Source: Caldilineaceae bacterium SB0661_bin_34 (lineage in GTDB: Bacteria; Chloroflexota; Anaerolineae; Caldilineales; Caldilineaceae). Taken from it: a stretch of 64,000 bases of DNA. Both the position numbers and the translations under genes were made by a program. Below the pieces are notes generated by a model. The model did not search any database. It saw only the letters and a program-made list of their open reading frames with translations, and was not told the DNA's origin. This document shows positions 26,775 through 35,479 of the stretch, piece by piece. The stretch is taken from positions 1 to 64,000 of the forward strand of contig VXMJ01000019.1 in NCBI GenBank assembly GCA_009841145.1, in the 5' to 3' direction. How positions within the stretch are numbered: position 1 is the first letter of the stretch; the number at the start of each line of letters is the position of its first letter.

Positions 26775-28565
26775 ATGCCTGTTGTCCTTGCGAGTCCCGT
26801 TTCACCTCCGACTTGGGCACTGCTCCAGCGACAACTGTTGCGGGAGACCAGTGAAGCGTGCCGCGTGTTCCATGCCAAGTACTTCGATCAGCGGGGGTTC
26901 CTCGAGTGCGTGCCCCGTTGGGGTGGGGACGACGGACCGGACGATGCCGCCGAGAACCTGCTCAATTGGACGATGCTCTATGCCTTGGGTGCCCCGGACT
27001 GGCTTCTGGGGCTGTATCGCCACGGCTGGGAAGGGCATTTGCGGCAGTACACGGAAGCGAAGACTTCCGAAGTTCCGTTTGCGCGCGACGGAATGTACTA
27101 CAAGGAATTTCCGGTCATGTTTGACTGGTTCCACAACGGGGAGGGATACAGCGCGTTCTTTCTGGAAGGCCTTTGTGATCCGGACAACCGGGAATTCCGG
27201 CGGCGGACCCGCAGGTTCGCCGGTTTCTACCTGGGGGATGAGCCGGGCGCGGACAACTTCGATCCCGACCTGTGCCTGGTGCGCAGCATGTTCAACGGCA
27301 GCCGGGGACCCTTGCTGCGCAAGGCCACGGCATTGGACTGGACCGGAGATCCCATTGAGATAGAAGGCAGGTTTCGGCCCGGCCACGGTGAAGCCAGCTA
27401 CGCTCAGATGCTGGAGCATTTTGAGGAGTACAACGACATTGACGGGGACAGTCCCCTCAATTTCGGAATCACGACGCTGATGCTGAACGCGTTCATGCTG
27501 GCCGGGGAACCGCGCTATCGTGATTGGATCACCGCCTACATGGACAAGTGGGTCGAGCGTACGGATGCCAACGACGGCATCATCCCCACGATTGTGGGTG
27601 CCGACGGCATGGTGGGATCCCCCTGTGGGGGCCGCTGGTACGGAGGCGTCTACGGCTGGGGTTTCACGGTGTCGGTTCCAGGAAGCGACAGCAAGGCCCA
27701 CCGACCGTTTTTCAGTCACCGTGCCCCGTACGGTTTCGGCAACGCCCTGTTGCTGACCGGCGACCGGCGCTACGTTGAAACCTGGCGCGGCGTCATTCAG
27801 GCGGTCAACGCCAACAGGCGGCAGGGTCCGGACGGAGTCGAGTATCCGCGGATGTTCGGCGACGACGGCTGGTACGAGTACCGTGCCGACCCGTTTCAGG
27901 ACGGGGCGGAGGAAATTCTGTACTGGTCCCACGACCCAATCGGATTGCCCGCTGCAACACGATCCGCGTGGAATCGGTTCCTGGTCGGGGACAATCCGGG
28001 CTGGCCCGAGGAGGCATTGCGGCGGGATCTGGAAGAGGTCCGCAACCGCATGGAGGGTATGCGGGCGGATCCATCAACTCCGGACACGCGCCTGTCCGAC
28101 GACATGAATCATCTCAATCCGGCCTGCACCGAGGTTTTGACTCGCACCATGCTGGGTGGTCTGCCCACCGGACGCGTGGGGTATCCGCTGCACTGCCAGT
28201 TGCGCTACTTCGATCCGGAGGCGCGTCGAGCTGGCCTGCCGTCCGATGTGGGTTCGCTGGTGCATGCGATGGATGCCGAAGGGATCGAAGTGGAACTTGT
28301 GAACCTGAATGTTCGGAAACCCCGTACCGTCCTGGTGCAGTTGGGCGCCTATGGCGAACATACCGTTTCGGACCTGCGGCTTGTGAATGGCCGGCCGGTT
28401 GATCGGGACACGCTGGGCGAACGAGACTCGGTGTTCGAGGTGGTGCTGGAACCGGGATGTGGCGGGCGGCTGGCCCTAGGCATGTCCCGGTATTGTCGGT
28501 GGCCCACCTTAGCGTTACCCTGGCAGCGGCATGGATCGCGCGACCGCGCAGCGGCGCAAACCTGA
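26775..28565 (+). CDS. Predicted (alpha/alpha)-barrel carbohydrate-active protein, unknown function
   Basis: About 596 aa, with the ATG at 26775 (a GTG at 26766 is possible). It is rich in Trp, Tyr and Gly-Asp turns. The middle third has helical-hairpin segments typical of (alpha/alpha)6 glycosidase-like barrels: FGITTLMLNAFMLAGEPRYRDWI, then MDKWVERTDANDGIIPT. It has paired acidic residues but no named active-site signature. The C-terminal 120 residues look beta-rich. No signal peptide. The gene starts 38 nt after the ThDP-enzyme stop, so the sialidase-fold, ThDP and barrel proteins probably form one catabolic operon. I do not recognise the family. Confidence 0.6.
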   Translation: MPVVLASPVSPPTWALLQRQLLRETSEACRVFHAKYFDQRGFLECVPRWGGDDGPDDAAENLLNWTMLYALGAPDWLLGLYRHGWEGHLRQYTEAKTSEVPFARDGMYYKEFPVMFDWFHNGEGYSAFFLEGLCDPDNREFRRRTRRFAGFYLGDEPGADNFDPDLCLVRSMFNGSRGPLLRKATALDWTGDPIEIEGRFRPGHGEASYAQMLEHFEEYNDIDGDSPLNFGITTLMLNAFMLAGEPRYRDWITAYMDKWVERTDANDGIIPTIVGADGMVGSPCGGRWYGGVYGWGFTVSVPGSDSKAHRPFFSHRAPYGFGNALLLTGDRRYVETWRGVIQAVNANRRQGPDGVEYPRMFGDDGWYEYRADPFQDGAEEILYWSHDPIGLPAATRSAWNRFLVGDNPGWPEEALRRDLEEVRNRMEGMRADPSTPDTRLSDDMNHLNPACTEVLTRTMLGGLPTGRVGYPLHCQLRYFDPEARRAGLPSDVGSLVHAMDAEGIEVELVNLNVRKPRTVLVQLGAYGEHTVSDLRLVNGRPVDRDTLGERDSVFEVVLEPGCGGRLALGMSRYCRWPTLALPWQRHGSRDRAAAQT

Positions 28566-28617
28566 TGCGCCGGGATTGGCACGAGTGCGACACGTTGGGC
28601 CGGCAAGTCTTCACCGG

Positions 28618-30600
28618 ATGTCATTGACCGGACAGTGCAACAATGTCTCGACCACATCCAGGGAACCATTCACCTTGAACACCGCGGGCCGCGGATGGGA
28701 TTCCGACTTCAGGTCCTTTGAACAGGCTCCTCCGGCCAGGGTGGTGCGCCACATCCAGGACTTCGTCGGCACGCATTCCCCGTCGGAGTACCGGTCGTGG
28801 ACATCGTCGGTGCCGCACCTGCAGCGCGAAGTGGGCGAGGTGGTGCGCTACGACGGCGTAGCTGGCAGCTACACGGCCGTGCTGGAATACCGGTTGCCGC
28901 TGGAGGCACGTCGCATCGATGCAGTCTTCTTGCTGCACGACGGGGTGGTGGTCATCGAGCTCAAGGGCAAGACGGCAGCAACGGCGGCGGATGTCGACCA
29001 GGTTCATGCCTATGCCCGGGACTTGGCCAACTATCACCGGGACTGTCACCAGCGTCGGGTGGTTCCCATTCTGGTGCCGACGGAGATGCGGGGGCCCATC
29101 CAACGTGCCGGGCATGTTCAAGTCTGTCCACCGCACAGGTTGGACGAACTGCTGGCCGAAGTGGACTCGAAATCCCGGCCGGATCGCATGGATCCCGACC
29201 GATTCCTGTCCGCGGACGCCTATCGTCCCCTGCCAAGCCTGATCCAAGCAGCCAGGACCCTGTTTCACAGTCGTCGGGTGCCAAGGTTATGGAGTTCTCT
29301 CGCCAACACGGACGCAGCCGTAGACGGCATCCACGACATTGTCCGGGAAGCGGCGGCCACGCGGACGCGCAGACTGGTTCTGGTCACGGGTGTGCCCGGA
29401 GCTGGCAAGACGCTGGTGGGCCTACGGATGGCCCATTCCGAGGAACCGGATCGGCTGGCCAGCCGGAACTCTCCATCTTCTGCCATCTACCTGTCCGGCA
29501 ATCGTTCGCTGGTGCAGGTTCTGCAATACCAGTTCCGGAGTGCGGGAGGTGGGGGACGCGCATTCGTCCGCGGTGTCAAGGACTACATACAAACGTACGG
29601 TCGCGCCAGCGGCAACGTTCCCGATCATCACGTGATCGTGTTCGACGAGGCGCAGCGTGCGTTCGACGCGCCCAAGGTGGCCGACGCCCATAAATTGCCC
29701 CTGGCACAGGCAAAGTCAGAGCCGCAGGAGTTTGTCGCCATCGCAGAGCGGCTGCCGGACTGGTGTGTGGTAGTTGGCCTGATTGGGTCGGGCCAGGAAA
29801 TCCATGTCGGAGAGGAAGCGGGCATTGGACAGTGGGCAGATGCGGTGCGCGGGTCTGCCGACGCCGACTCATGGACGGTGCATGGCCCTCCCAGCGTCCA
29901 GTCGGAGTTTCCCGGACTGACGTTCCGGTCAGATCAATCTCTTTCGCTGGATACCGCTTTGCGGGCACACCTGGCCACTGATCTTGATCTTTTCGTGGAT
30001 GGTTTGGTCAGTCCCGAAGAACCAAAGGACGAGACGCGGTTGTCACAGCTGGCCGGGAGTCTGGAGCGGAATGGGCACCATTTGCGGCTGTGCCGCGATC
30101 TGTGCGTGGGCAAAGCTTATCTGCGGGACCGGTATGCCGACCAGCCCGACAAACGGTTCGGCCTGCTTGCCTCAAGCCGCGATAAAGCGCTGGACCGATC
30201 GGTACCAGCGCATCAACGATTTGACACCGATTATCGGTGGCGTTCCCAAGCCAAGTTGTTGGGACCTTGGTACGTCGAGTCCGAGGAGCATCCCGATTCC
30301 TGTCGGCATTTGCATCGCAGTATCACGGAATTCGAGGCTCAGGGCTTGGAACTGGATGGTGTCCTTCTGGGTTGGGGGACAGACTTTGTCAGATCGGGTG
30401 GGGTCTGGGACATGTCGCGCATGACACGCTACCGGAAGTCAGGGCAGGCCCAGGTTCGGGACCCCGGCCAACTTCGTGCCAATGCCTATCGGGTGTTGTT
30501 GACGCGCGCCCGCGACGTGACGGAGGTGTACGTGCCGGATCTGCCGGAGTCCGAAGGTACCGCGGTGTTCCTGCAGAGGGTGGGTTTTCAACCTCTGTGA
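28618..30600 (+). CDS. Nuclease-helicase fusion: PD-(D/E)XK-like domain plus DUF2075 ATPase
   Basis: 660 aa, candidate defence protein. N-terminal region (about 60-190): a hydrophobic strand with Asp101 (RRIDAVFLL) then Glu114-x-Lys116 (VVVIELKGK), the spacing of a PD-(D/E)XK or NERD-like nuclease. The C-terminal part is a DUF2075/Schlafen-like SF1 ATPase: Walker A TGVPGAGKT (257-265), Walker B VIVFDEAQRAFD (339-350), EAQGLELDGVLLGWGTDF (573-590) and the motif VI-like ANAYRVLLTRAR (621-632). The start at 28618 avoids most of the overlap with the previous gene. It lies next to the XamI-type R-M genes. Activity on foreign DNA or RNA is inference. Confidence 0.8.
   Translation: MSLTGQCNNVSTTSREPFTLNTAGRGWDSDFRSFEQAPPARVVRHIQDFVGTHSPSEYRSWTSSVPHLQREVGEVVRYDGVAGSYTAVLEYRLPLEARRIDAVFLLHDGVVVIELKGKTAATAADVDQVHAYARDLANYHRDCHQRRVVPILVPTEMRGPIQRAGHVQVCPPHRLDELLAEVDSKSRPDRMDPDRFLSADAYRPLPSLIQAARTLFHSRRVPRLWSSLANTDAAVDGIHDIVREAAATRTRRLVLVTGVPGAGKTLVGLRMAHSEEPDRLASRNSPSSAIYLSGNRSLVQVLQYQFRSAGGGGRAFVRGVKDYIQTYGRASGNVPDHHVIVFDEAQRAFDAPKVADAHKLPLAQAKSEPQEFVAIAERLPDWCVVVGLIGSGQEIHVGEEAGIGQWADAVRGSADADSWTVHGPPSVQSEFPGLTFRSDQSLSLDTALRAHLATDLDLFVDGLVSPEEPKDETRLSQLAGSLERNGHHLRLCRDLCVGKAYLRDRYADQPDKRFGLLASSRDKALDRSVPAHQRFDTDYRWRSQAKLLGPWYVESEEHPDSCRHLHRSITEFEAQGLELDGVLLGWGTDFVRSGGVWDMSRMTRYRKSGQAQVRDPGQLRANAYRVLLTRARDVTEVYVPDLPESEGTAVFLQRVGFQPL
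30305..30545 (+). repeat. Left copy of a diverged direct repeat (DUF2075 C-terminal coding segment)
   Basis: This segment of the intact DUF2075 gene recurs as a decayed copy at about 33552-33790, after the methyltransferase gene. Both carry the 15-mer TGGGACATGTCGCGC (30406-30420 and 33646-33660), in the same order as the flanking protein motifs. Confidence 0.75.
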
Positions 30601-30972
30601 CCATGGCTGGGAACGGAACTCAGACTGGAGAGTGATGACGGCATTGGCTGGAGTGCTTGGTACGGGAGATGGCCCGGCTATAGCCTTGTGCCCGATCCTC
30701 TTGGCTGTTTTGTGCACACCGGGATCCTGTCCGCATTGCGTGCGCCTGGAACGATTAACATGAGCTGCTTGTGAGTATAAAATCGGACACTTGAACCGGT
30801 GACTTGGTTGTTGAAACATCCGGTGTCCGACAAGGACCCTTTCTCGGAAACGGTGGTGGTTGGAGCAAGGCTTCCGATGGCAGGCGGGAATCCAACCGGG
30901 CATGGCTGACAGGGTTGGACAATCCGCTCGGAATGGGTTGTCCAAAGTTGTTTGGGCACGAGTACAGGGCTG
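30601..30972 (+). promoter_or_regulatory. Intergenic region with a probable promoter for the R-M genes
   Basis: About 370 nt without a convincing gene. TTAACA (30755-30760), a 17-nt spacer and TAAAAT (30778-30783) form a plausible promoter, each hexamer one mismatch from consensus. Transcription would start near 30790, leaving about 180 nt before the restriction gene. I saw no controller-protein gene or obvious C-box repeat. Confidence 0.5.
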
Positions 30973-31936
30973 ATGGCAGTCAACAGAGACAAGCCGGACC
31001 GATGGAAAGCGGACATCGCTCAGTCGGTGGACATGTACAACGACTGGTTCTTGCGTTTTGCTCCGAACGCTTATCGTGCATCGCGTGCCGAAACCACGCG
31101 CGACGTTGATGCGACCTTGGCTGCAACAGACAACCTGACGGACATCGGTGTGGCATTGCTGCGGGCCAACCCGGGTATGCTGCCCGCCTTGCGAATGGCG
31201 ACCTGTCCGCCCCTCGCTGCAGACCGGCTCACTGGACTGGCCGGGGTCTCGCGAAATCTGGTCAAGGTCATGGAGAGGGATTCGAAACTGCCCCTTCGAA
31301 TGTCGCAACAGGAAGCGGACATCGCCCTTGGCAGGATCGGCGATGTGATTCGGGGAATGCTTGACCCGGATATTTTCGTTTGGCTCGAACGTGAAGGCGT
31401 GCCCACTGAACGCGAGCGATACCGGGCGGCAACGATTGTGGCGGACCGTTTGTGCGGATCCGTGGCCAATCCCATCATCCGCAATGCCCAGGAGAAGCGA
31501 CAACTGGCGGCTATCGCAAGGTGGCTGGAGGGTCGGGGCTTCACACCTGTGGCCACAGGTGAACGGAGACATCACGACAACATGGAGCCCGGGACGTTCA
31601 CCTTCCGGCTGAACGTGCCTTCGGAGCGGGAAGGCACCGGGCGATACGTCAATATTCCCATTGATGCGGTTCATCCAGCCCAAGACGGGGAGGGCTGGGG
31701 CCTTGCCGTTGCTGGTCGAAGCCAAGTCGGCAGGTGACTTCGCCAACGTGAACAAGCGCCGGAAGGAGGAAGCCGTGAAGATGAGCCAACTCCGTCTGAC
31801 CTATGGGGACGACGTGCGATATGTCCTATTCCTGTGCGGGTACTTCGACAGCGGTTACTTGGGATATGAAGCAGCGGAAGGCATCGACTGGGTTTGGGAG
31901 CACCGCATCGCGGACTTCGAGGAGTTTGGTTTGTAA
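30973..31936 (+). pseudogene. XamI-family type II restriction endonuclease, frameshifted
   Basis: The first part (from ATG 30973) begins MAVNRDKPDRWKADIAQSVD and continues with YNDWFLRFAPNAYRASR and LAGVSRNLVKVMERDSKLPL, features I associate with RE_XamI (XamI cuts GTCGAC). This frame reaches NIPIDAV and then a TGA at 31735-31737. Homology-like sequence continues in the +1 frame: IQPKTGRAGALPLLVEAKSAGDF to HRIADFEEFGL, ending in TAA at 31936. One extra base around 31665-31690 explains it. The putative catalytic Asp (IDAV) and Glu-x-Lys (VEAK) lie on opposite sides of the shift, so the enzyme is inactive unless this is a sequencing error or ribosomal frameshifting. The stop overlaps the methyltransferase ATG (TAATG). 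Confidence 0.75.
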
Positions 31937-33522
31937 TGAACAAATCTGTGTCAGGACAGGAAGTTCGCCGGCTGGCGGTCCAGGCTGAACTGGATGCGGC
32001 CAAGAATCAGGTCGAGCGCAACCGGATGGGGCAATTCGCCACGCCGACTGAACTCGCCGTGGAGATGCTTCGGTACGCCAAAACGGAACTGGACCCAACC
32101 TCTGCCGTCCGGTTCATCGACCCGGCCATCGGGACCGGGTCCTTCTACTCCGCCCTGTTGCGGGTATTCCCCGGAGAACGGGTGACGGATGCCGTGGGTT
32201 ACGAAATCGATCCTCACTACGGGCAACCGGCGGCCCGTCTGTGGAAGGAAACGGCACTGGATCTGCGTCTGGAGGACTTTACATTGGCTCCGGTCCCTGC
32301 GGAGGGGGAGAAGTTCAATCTGTTGATTTGCAATCCTCCCTACGTCAGGCATCACCATATTGCCAGCCCACTAAAGCGACAGTTGAAGGCTTTGGCATGG
32401 CAAGGCGGTGGCATCGAAGTGAATGGGCTGTCCGGACTGTACTGCTACTTCCTGGGCCTGGCTCACCCATGGATGGCGGATGGTGGGTTGGCCGGTTGGC
32501 TGATACCGAGCGAGTTCATGGATGTCAACTATGGCGCGTCGGTGAAGCGCTATCTACTCGATCAGGTGACGTTGCTGCACATTCATCGCTTCGACCCGAA
32601 TGAAGTGCAGTTCAGGGATGCCCTGGTGTCTTCGGCAGTGGTCTGGTTCAGCAAGCAGGCTCCGCCTCCCGGACACCGCGTGCGCATGACCTTCGGCGGT
32701 TCCCAGCTGAAACCTGCACTGGAACGATGGGTACCCGCCGACACTCTTCGGGACGATCCGAAGTGGACCCGGTACCCACAGAAGGAGAGCCGTGCAAGGT
32801 TGCGTCTCCCGGTACTCGCGGATTTCTTTACCATCAAACGCGGGCTGGTAACCGGAAGCAACTCCTACTTCATCCTCCCGGCCGAAGAAATCGAGTGCCG
32901 AAGTTTGCCGACCGAGGTGTTTCAACCTATTTTGCCGAGTCCTCGGTACTTGCCAGCAGACGAAATTCTGGCAGACGCATCCGGCAATCCCAGGTTGGAG
33001 CGCAGGTTGTTTCTCCTGAGCTGCCGCCTGAAGGAAGAGGTTGTCAAAGAGAGGTACCCGAAGTTGTGGGACTATCTGTTGGAGGGCAGGGAGAAAGGCA
33101 TACCCGACGGCTATACCTGCCGCAACCGATCGCCCTGGTATGCCCAGGAACACCGTCCTGCCACGCCGTTTCTGTGCACGTACATCGGCCGCAGCGATAA
33201 GAAGGGAGGTCGGCCGTTTCGGTTTTTCCTCAACCACTCGAATGCGACTGCCCCCAATGTTTACCTCATGCTGTACCCGAGAAGGGGACTTGACCAGGCG
33301 CTAACCGTATCGCCCCGACTAAAGTTCCGGATCTGGAACCTCCTCAATAGCATTGATCCCGGGCAGATGCTGAGCGAAGGCAGGGTATACGGTGGAGGGA
33401 TGCATAAATTGGAACCCAAGGAATTGGGCCGGGTTCCAACTCCAGCCCTGGCGGAATTCCTGTTGCCATGGGTAGATGTGGAAGGACAGCAGTTGGAACT
33501 GTTTGGCTCCGCATCTCCATGA
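31936..33522 (+). CDS. XamI-type N6-adenine DNA methyltransferase
   Basis: Protects host DNA against the cognate endonuclease; 528 aa. SAM-binding motif I FIDPAIGTGSFYSALL (about 57-72) precedes the catalytic NPPY (motif IV, in LLICNPPYVRHHH, about 136), the gamma-type N6_Mtase order. N-terminal helical part: RNRMGQFATPTELAVEML. The C-terminal region (about 270-528) would hold the target-recognition domain. The ATG shares one base with the restriction gene stop (TAATG), so translation is coupled. The frame is intact, so it may now be an orphan methylase; GTCGAC as target is inferred from the family. Confidence 0.85.
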   Translation: MNKSVSGQEVRRLAVQAELDAAKNQVERNRMGQFATPTELAVEMLRYAKTELDPTSAVRFIDPAIGTGSFYSALLRVFPGERVTDAVGYEIDPHYGQPAARLWKETALDLRLEDFTLAPVPAEGEKFNLLICNPPYVRHHHIASPLKRQLKALAWQGGGIEVNGLSGLYCYFLGLAHPWMADGGLAGWLIPSEFMDVNYGASVKRYLLDQVTLLHIHRFDPNEVQFRDALVSSAVVWFSKQAPPPGHRVRMTFGGSQLKPALERWVPADTLRDDPKWTRYPQKESRARLRLPVLADFFTIKRGLVTGSNSYFILPAEEIECRSLPTEVFQPILPSPRYLPADEILADASGNPRLERRLFLLSCRLKEEVVKERYPKLWDYLLEGREKGIPDGYTCRNRSPWYAQEHRPATPFLCTYIGRSDKKGGRPFRFFLNHSNATAPNVYLMLYPRRGLDQALTVSPRLKFRIWNLLNSIDPGQMLSEGRVYGGGMHKLEPKELGRVPTPALAEFLLPWVDVEGQQLELFGSASP

Positions 33523-33551
33523 GAGATTCGCTCGCAACAGTTCCGGTGCCA

Positions 33552-33790
33552 GTTCCTGGCGACAATGGCAGCGAGCATTACGGAGATCGAGGCACAGGGC
33601 CTTGAACTGGGTTGGGAAACGGGCTTCGTCAGGACGAATCGGGCTTGGGACATGTCGCGCCTGACACGGTACCGGAAGGTAGGAGTCAGTGCCCGGATCC
33701 CCCCAATCCCGGCCAACTCCTCGCCAATGCCTATCGTGTGTTGCCAACATGCGCCTGCGAAGTGGCGGTGACCGTGGTCCAGCTGTCCGC
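33552..33790 (+). pseudogene. Remnant of a DUF2075 gene C-terminus (right direct repeat)
   Basis: Immediately downstream of the methyltransferase, one frame reads ITEIEAQGLEL, then GWETGFVRTNRAWDMSRLTR and YRKVG, matching the intact DUF2075 protein at residues 569-609 with a 6-residue deletion (27 of 36 aligned residues identical by hand count). After a frameshift near 33690 the other frame continues with PGQLLANAYRVLPTCACEVAV, matching PGQLRANAYRVLLTRARDVTEV. There is no start region, ATPase core or N-terminal domain. It is a decayed duplicate, not a functional gene. Confidence 0.8.
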
Positions 33791-33931
33791 GCGGCATCTG
33801 GCAGGAGAGACTGCCGCTTGGTTGAACGGGCCGCCACCGCCCGCGTTGTCCGCGGCGTTCCAGGCCGCAGCGACTGGTGCTAAACTTCACCAGTTGTAGA
33901 ACCCTGGCGCGCAGACTCCGGAGGGCGGCCG

Positions 33932-34333
33932 TTGAGCACGATTTCGCTCGTCCAACCGGACGAGCCGTTGCGGATTCAGAAGATCCTGATTTTTCCCTAC
34001 CCGGATTTGAAGCGGCTCTGGTTTCGCATGCAGCTGCAGGCGCAGCCCGACCACAAGCCCAACATCGATATCGACGTCGCCGCGGTCGACGGACCGGCCG
34101 GCAACAGCTTGGCGTTCGTGGCCTACGACGACACCTACCTGGATGCCACCATCCACCTGAAGGAGCCACAGCCCGGCAGCTTTTATCAGTGCGTGGTTGA
34201 TCTCTCCTTGGGCCTGCCGCCCGACATGGAACACGTGGAGCAGGTCAAGTTCGAGTTTCCGCTGGAGTTCCGGGACGCCGAAGCCGGAGCCGACGGCTTC
34301 GGCTATGATTGCCCCGACCCGAGCCCGGCCTAG
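33932..34333 (+). CDS. Conserved hypothetical protein upstream of carboxylate-amine ligases
   Basis: 133 aa from a TTG at 33932 with GGAGGG about 9 nt upstream. It looks like a single beta-sandwich-type domain: alternating hydrophobic strands (IQKILIFPYPDLKRLWFRMQ, SLAFVAYDDTYLDATIHL, GSFYQCVVDLSLG, VEQVKFEFPLEF) and an acidic C-terminus. No signal peptide, TM helix or catalytic motif. The stop is 22 nt before the first ligase gene, so the three genes probably form an operon. Function unknown. Confidence 0.65.
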   Translation: MSTISLVQPDEPLRIQKILIFPYPDLKRLWFRMQLQAQPDHKPNIDIDVAAVDGPAGNSLAFVAYDDTYLDATIHLKEPQPGSFYQCVVDLSLGLPPDMEHVEQVKFEFPLEFRDAEAGADGFGYDCPDPSPA

Positions 34334-34355
34334 TTGCATATTCGCAGGACACGAG

Positions 34356-35477
34356 ATGCCGCCAGTCAAACCTTCCTTGCAGTTGGCCGTTGCCGAAGAG
34401 TACCCGATTGTCGACGCGGAATCGCGGCAGCTGCAGGGTTACATCAACCAGTTTCCGGATCGGGATCCGATCGTGATCTACGAGGAGGAGACGGAGAGGG
34501 TTCTGAAACCGGAACTGGCCGGCATCGCGCCCCTGCTGGACATGGACTTTCACCCCGATGTGGAGAGCCTGGGGCAGGCGCTGGCCCGACAACGGGCGGA
34601 AGTGGCTGATCTGCTCGACAAGGTTGGCTGCCGGATGGCCATCGCCGGCACCCATCCGGACAGCATGCCCCAAACCCGCACCCGGGTCTTCACTTGGTAC
34701 AGCGAACTGGTCGGGGAAGTCGCCGTCGTGGCCCGTCGTCTGCAGATCTACGCCACCACCTTCCACATCACGATAGGCGATCCCGATCTGACCATCAGCG
34801 TGATGAACGGGATGCGCTACCTGTTGCCGCACGTGCTCTGCCTGAGTACGAGTTCCCCGCTTTGGTCCGGTGAACTGACGGGTCTCAAGGGGTATCGTCA
34901 AGTCCTGCGCGACTCGCTGCAGCGCACCAATTTCCCACCTCGATTCGCGAGTCGGAATGCCTACCAGGAGTTCCTGGATACGCTCATCCAGTCCAACAGC
35001 ATCGGCTCGTCGGAAGCCATTCGCTGGGATGTGCGGGCAAATCGGAACTGCGACGGCCTGATCGTCAGCGTCTGTGATGCCATAACCAAGCTGGACGATC
35101 TGTTGACTATCGGCGCCCTGCTTCAGGGCATTGCCGCGTTCATGGCGTCGCTGACCCTGAACAACCAGCAGTTCCGGACCTACGACCGAATTCTGCTGAT
35201 GGAGAACAAGTGGCGGGCCATGCGCTACGGTACCGAGGGCCGGCTCATCGATTTCGGCAAGGAGACCGAAGTCCCGCTGAACCGACTGATGTGGGAGCTT
35301 GGAGAACTGGTCCTGCCGTTTGCCGAAACCCTCAACGGTACAAGGTACATCGAGAGGGTGCACGACCTGGTCGAGGGAGGCTCGTCCGCGGACCGGCAGA
35401 TTGCGGTGTGGCAGTCCAGCGGGGAATCGATGCAGGCCGTAGTCGATCACATTGTCTCTGAATCCACGGATCTGTAG
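34356..35477 (+). CDS. YbdK/GCS2-like protein with degenerate active site
   Basis: 373 aa, a paralogue of the next gene with the glutamate-cysteine-ligase-2 fold. Aligned by eye, key positions are altered: LGVEEEY becomes LAVAEEY, the QSMVELGTGVC segment becomes KPELAGIAPLLD, MHVHVG becomes FHITIG, and TLEYRIMD becomes SEAIRWDV. Structural parts such as RYLLPHVLCLSTSSPLWSG and ENKWRAMRYG are kept. It is therefore probably a non-catalytic partner or has a different substrate. The start ATG at 34356 follows the upstream stop; its own stop lies 2 nt before the next ATG, indicating coupled translation. Confidence 0.8.
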   Translation: MPPVKPSLQLAVAEEYPIVDAESRQLQGYINQFPDRDPIVIYEEETERVLKPELAGIAPLLDMDFHPDVESLGQALARQRAEVADLLDKVGCRMAIAGTHPDSMPQTRTRVFTWYSELVGEVAVVARRLQIYATTFHITIGDPDLTISVMNGMRYLLPHVLCLSTSSPLWSGELTGLKGYRQVLRDSLQRTNFPPRFASRNAYQEFLDTLIQSNSIGSSEAIRWDVRANRNCDGLIVSVCDAITKLDDLLTIGALLQGIAAFMASLTLNNQQFRTYDRILLMENKWRAMRYGTEGRLIDFGKETEVPLNRLMWELGELVLPFAETLNGTRYIERVHDLVEGGSSADRQIAVWQSSGESMQAVVDHIVSESTDL

Positions 35478-35479
35478 CC

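Noticed and set aside
31735..31737. UGA in the restriction gene as a selenocysteine codon, since selC is present
   Set aside because: Reading through this TGA in the same frame gives no family-like sequence. The homologous residues (VEAKSAGDF onward) lie in the +1 frame, so a frameshift explains it.
30439..31755. Long open frame on the minus strand across the R-M region (438 codons)
   Set aside because: Its translation is Arg/His/Pro-rich without motifs and is antisense to genes with clear family features. Other long antisense frames, such as 1191-2798, were rejected for the same reason.
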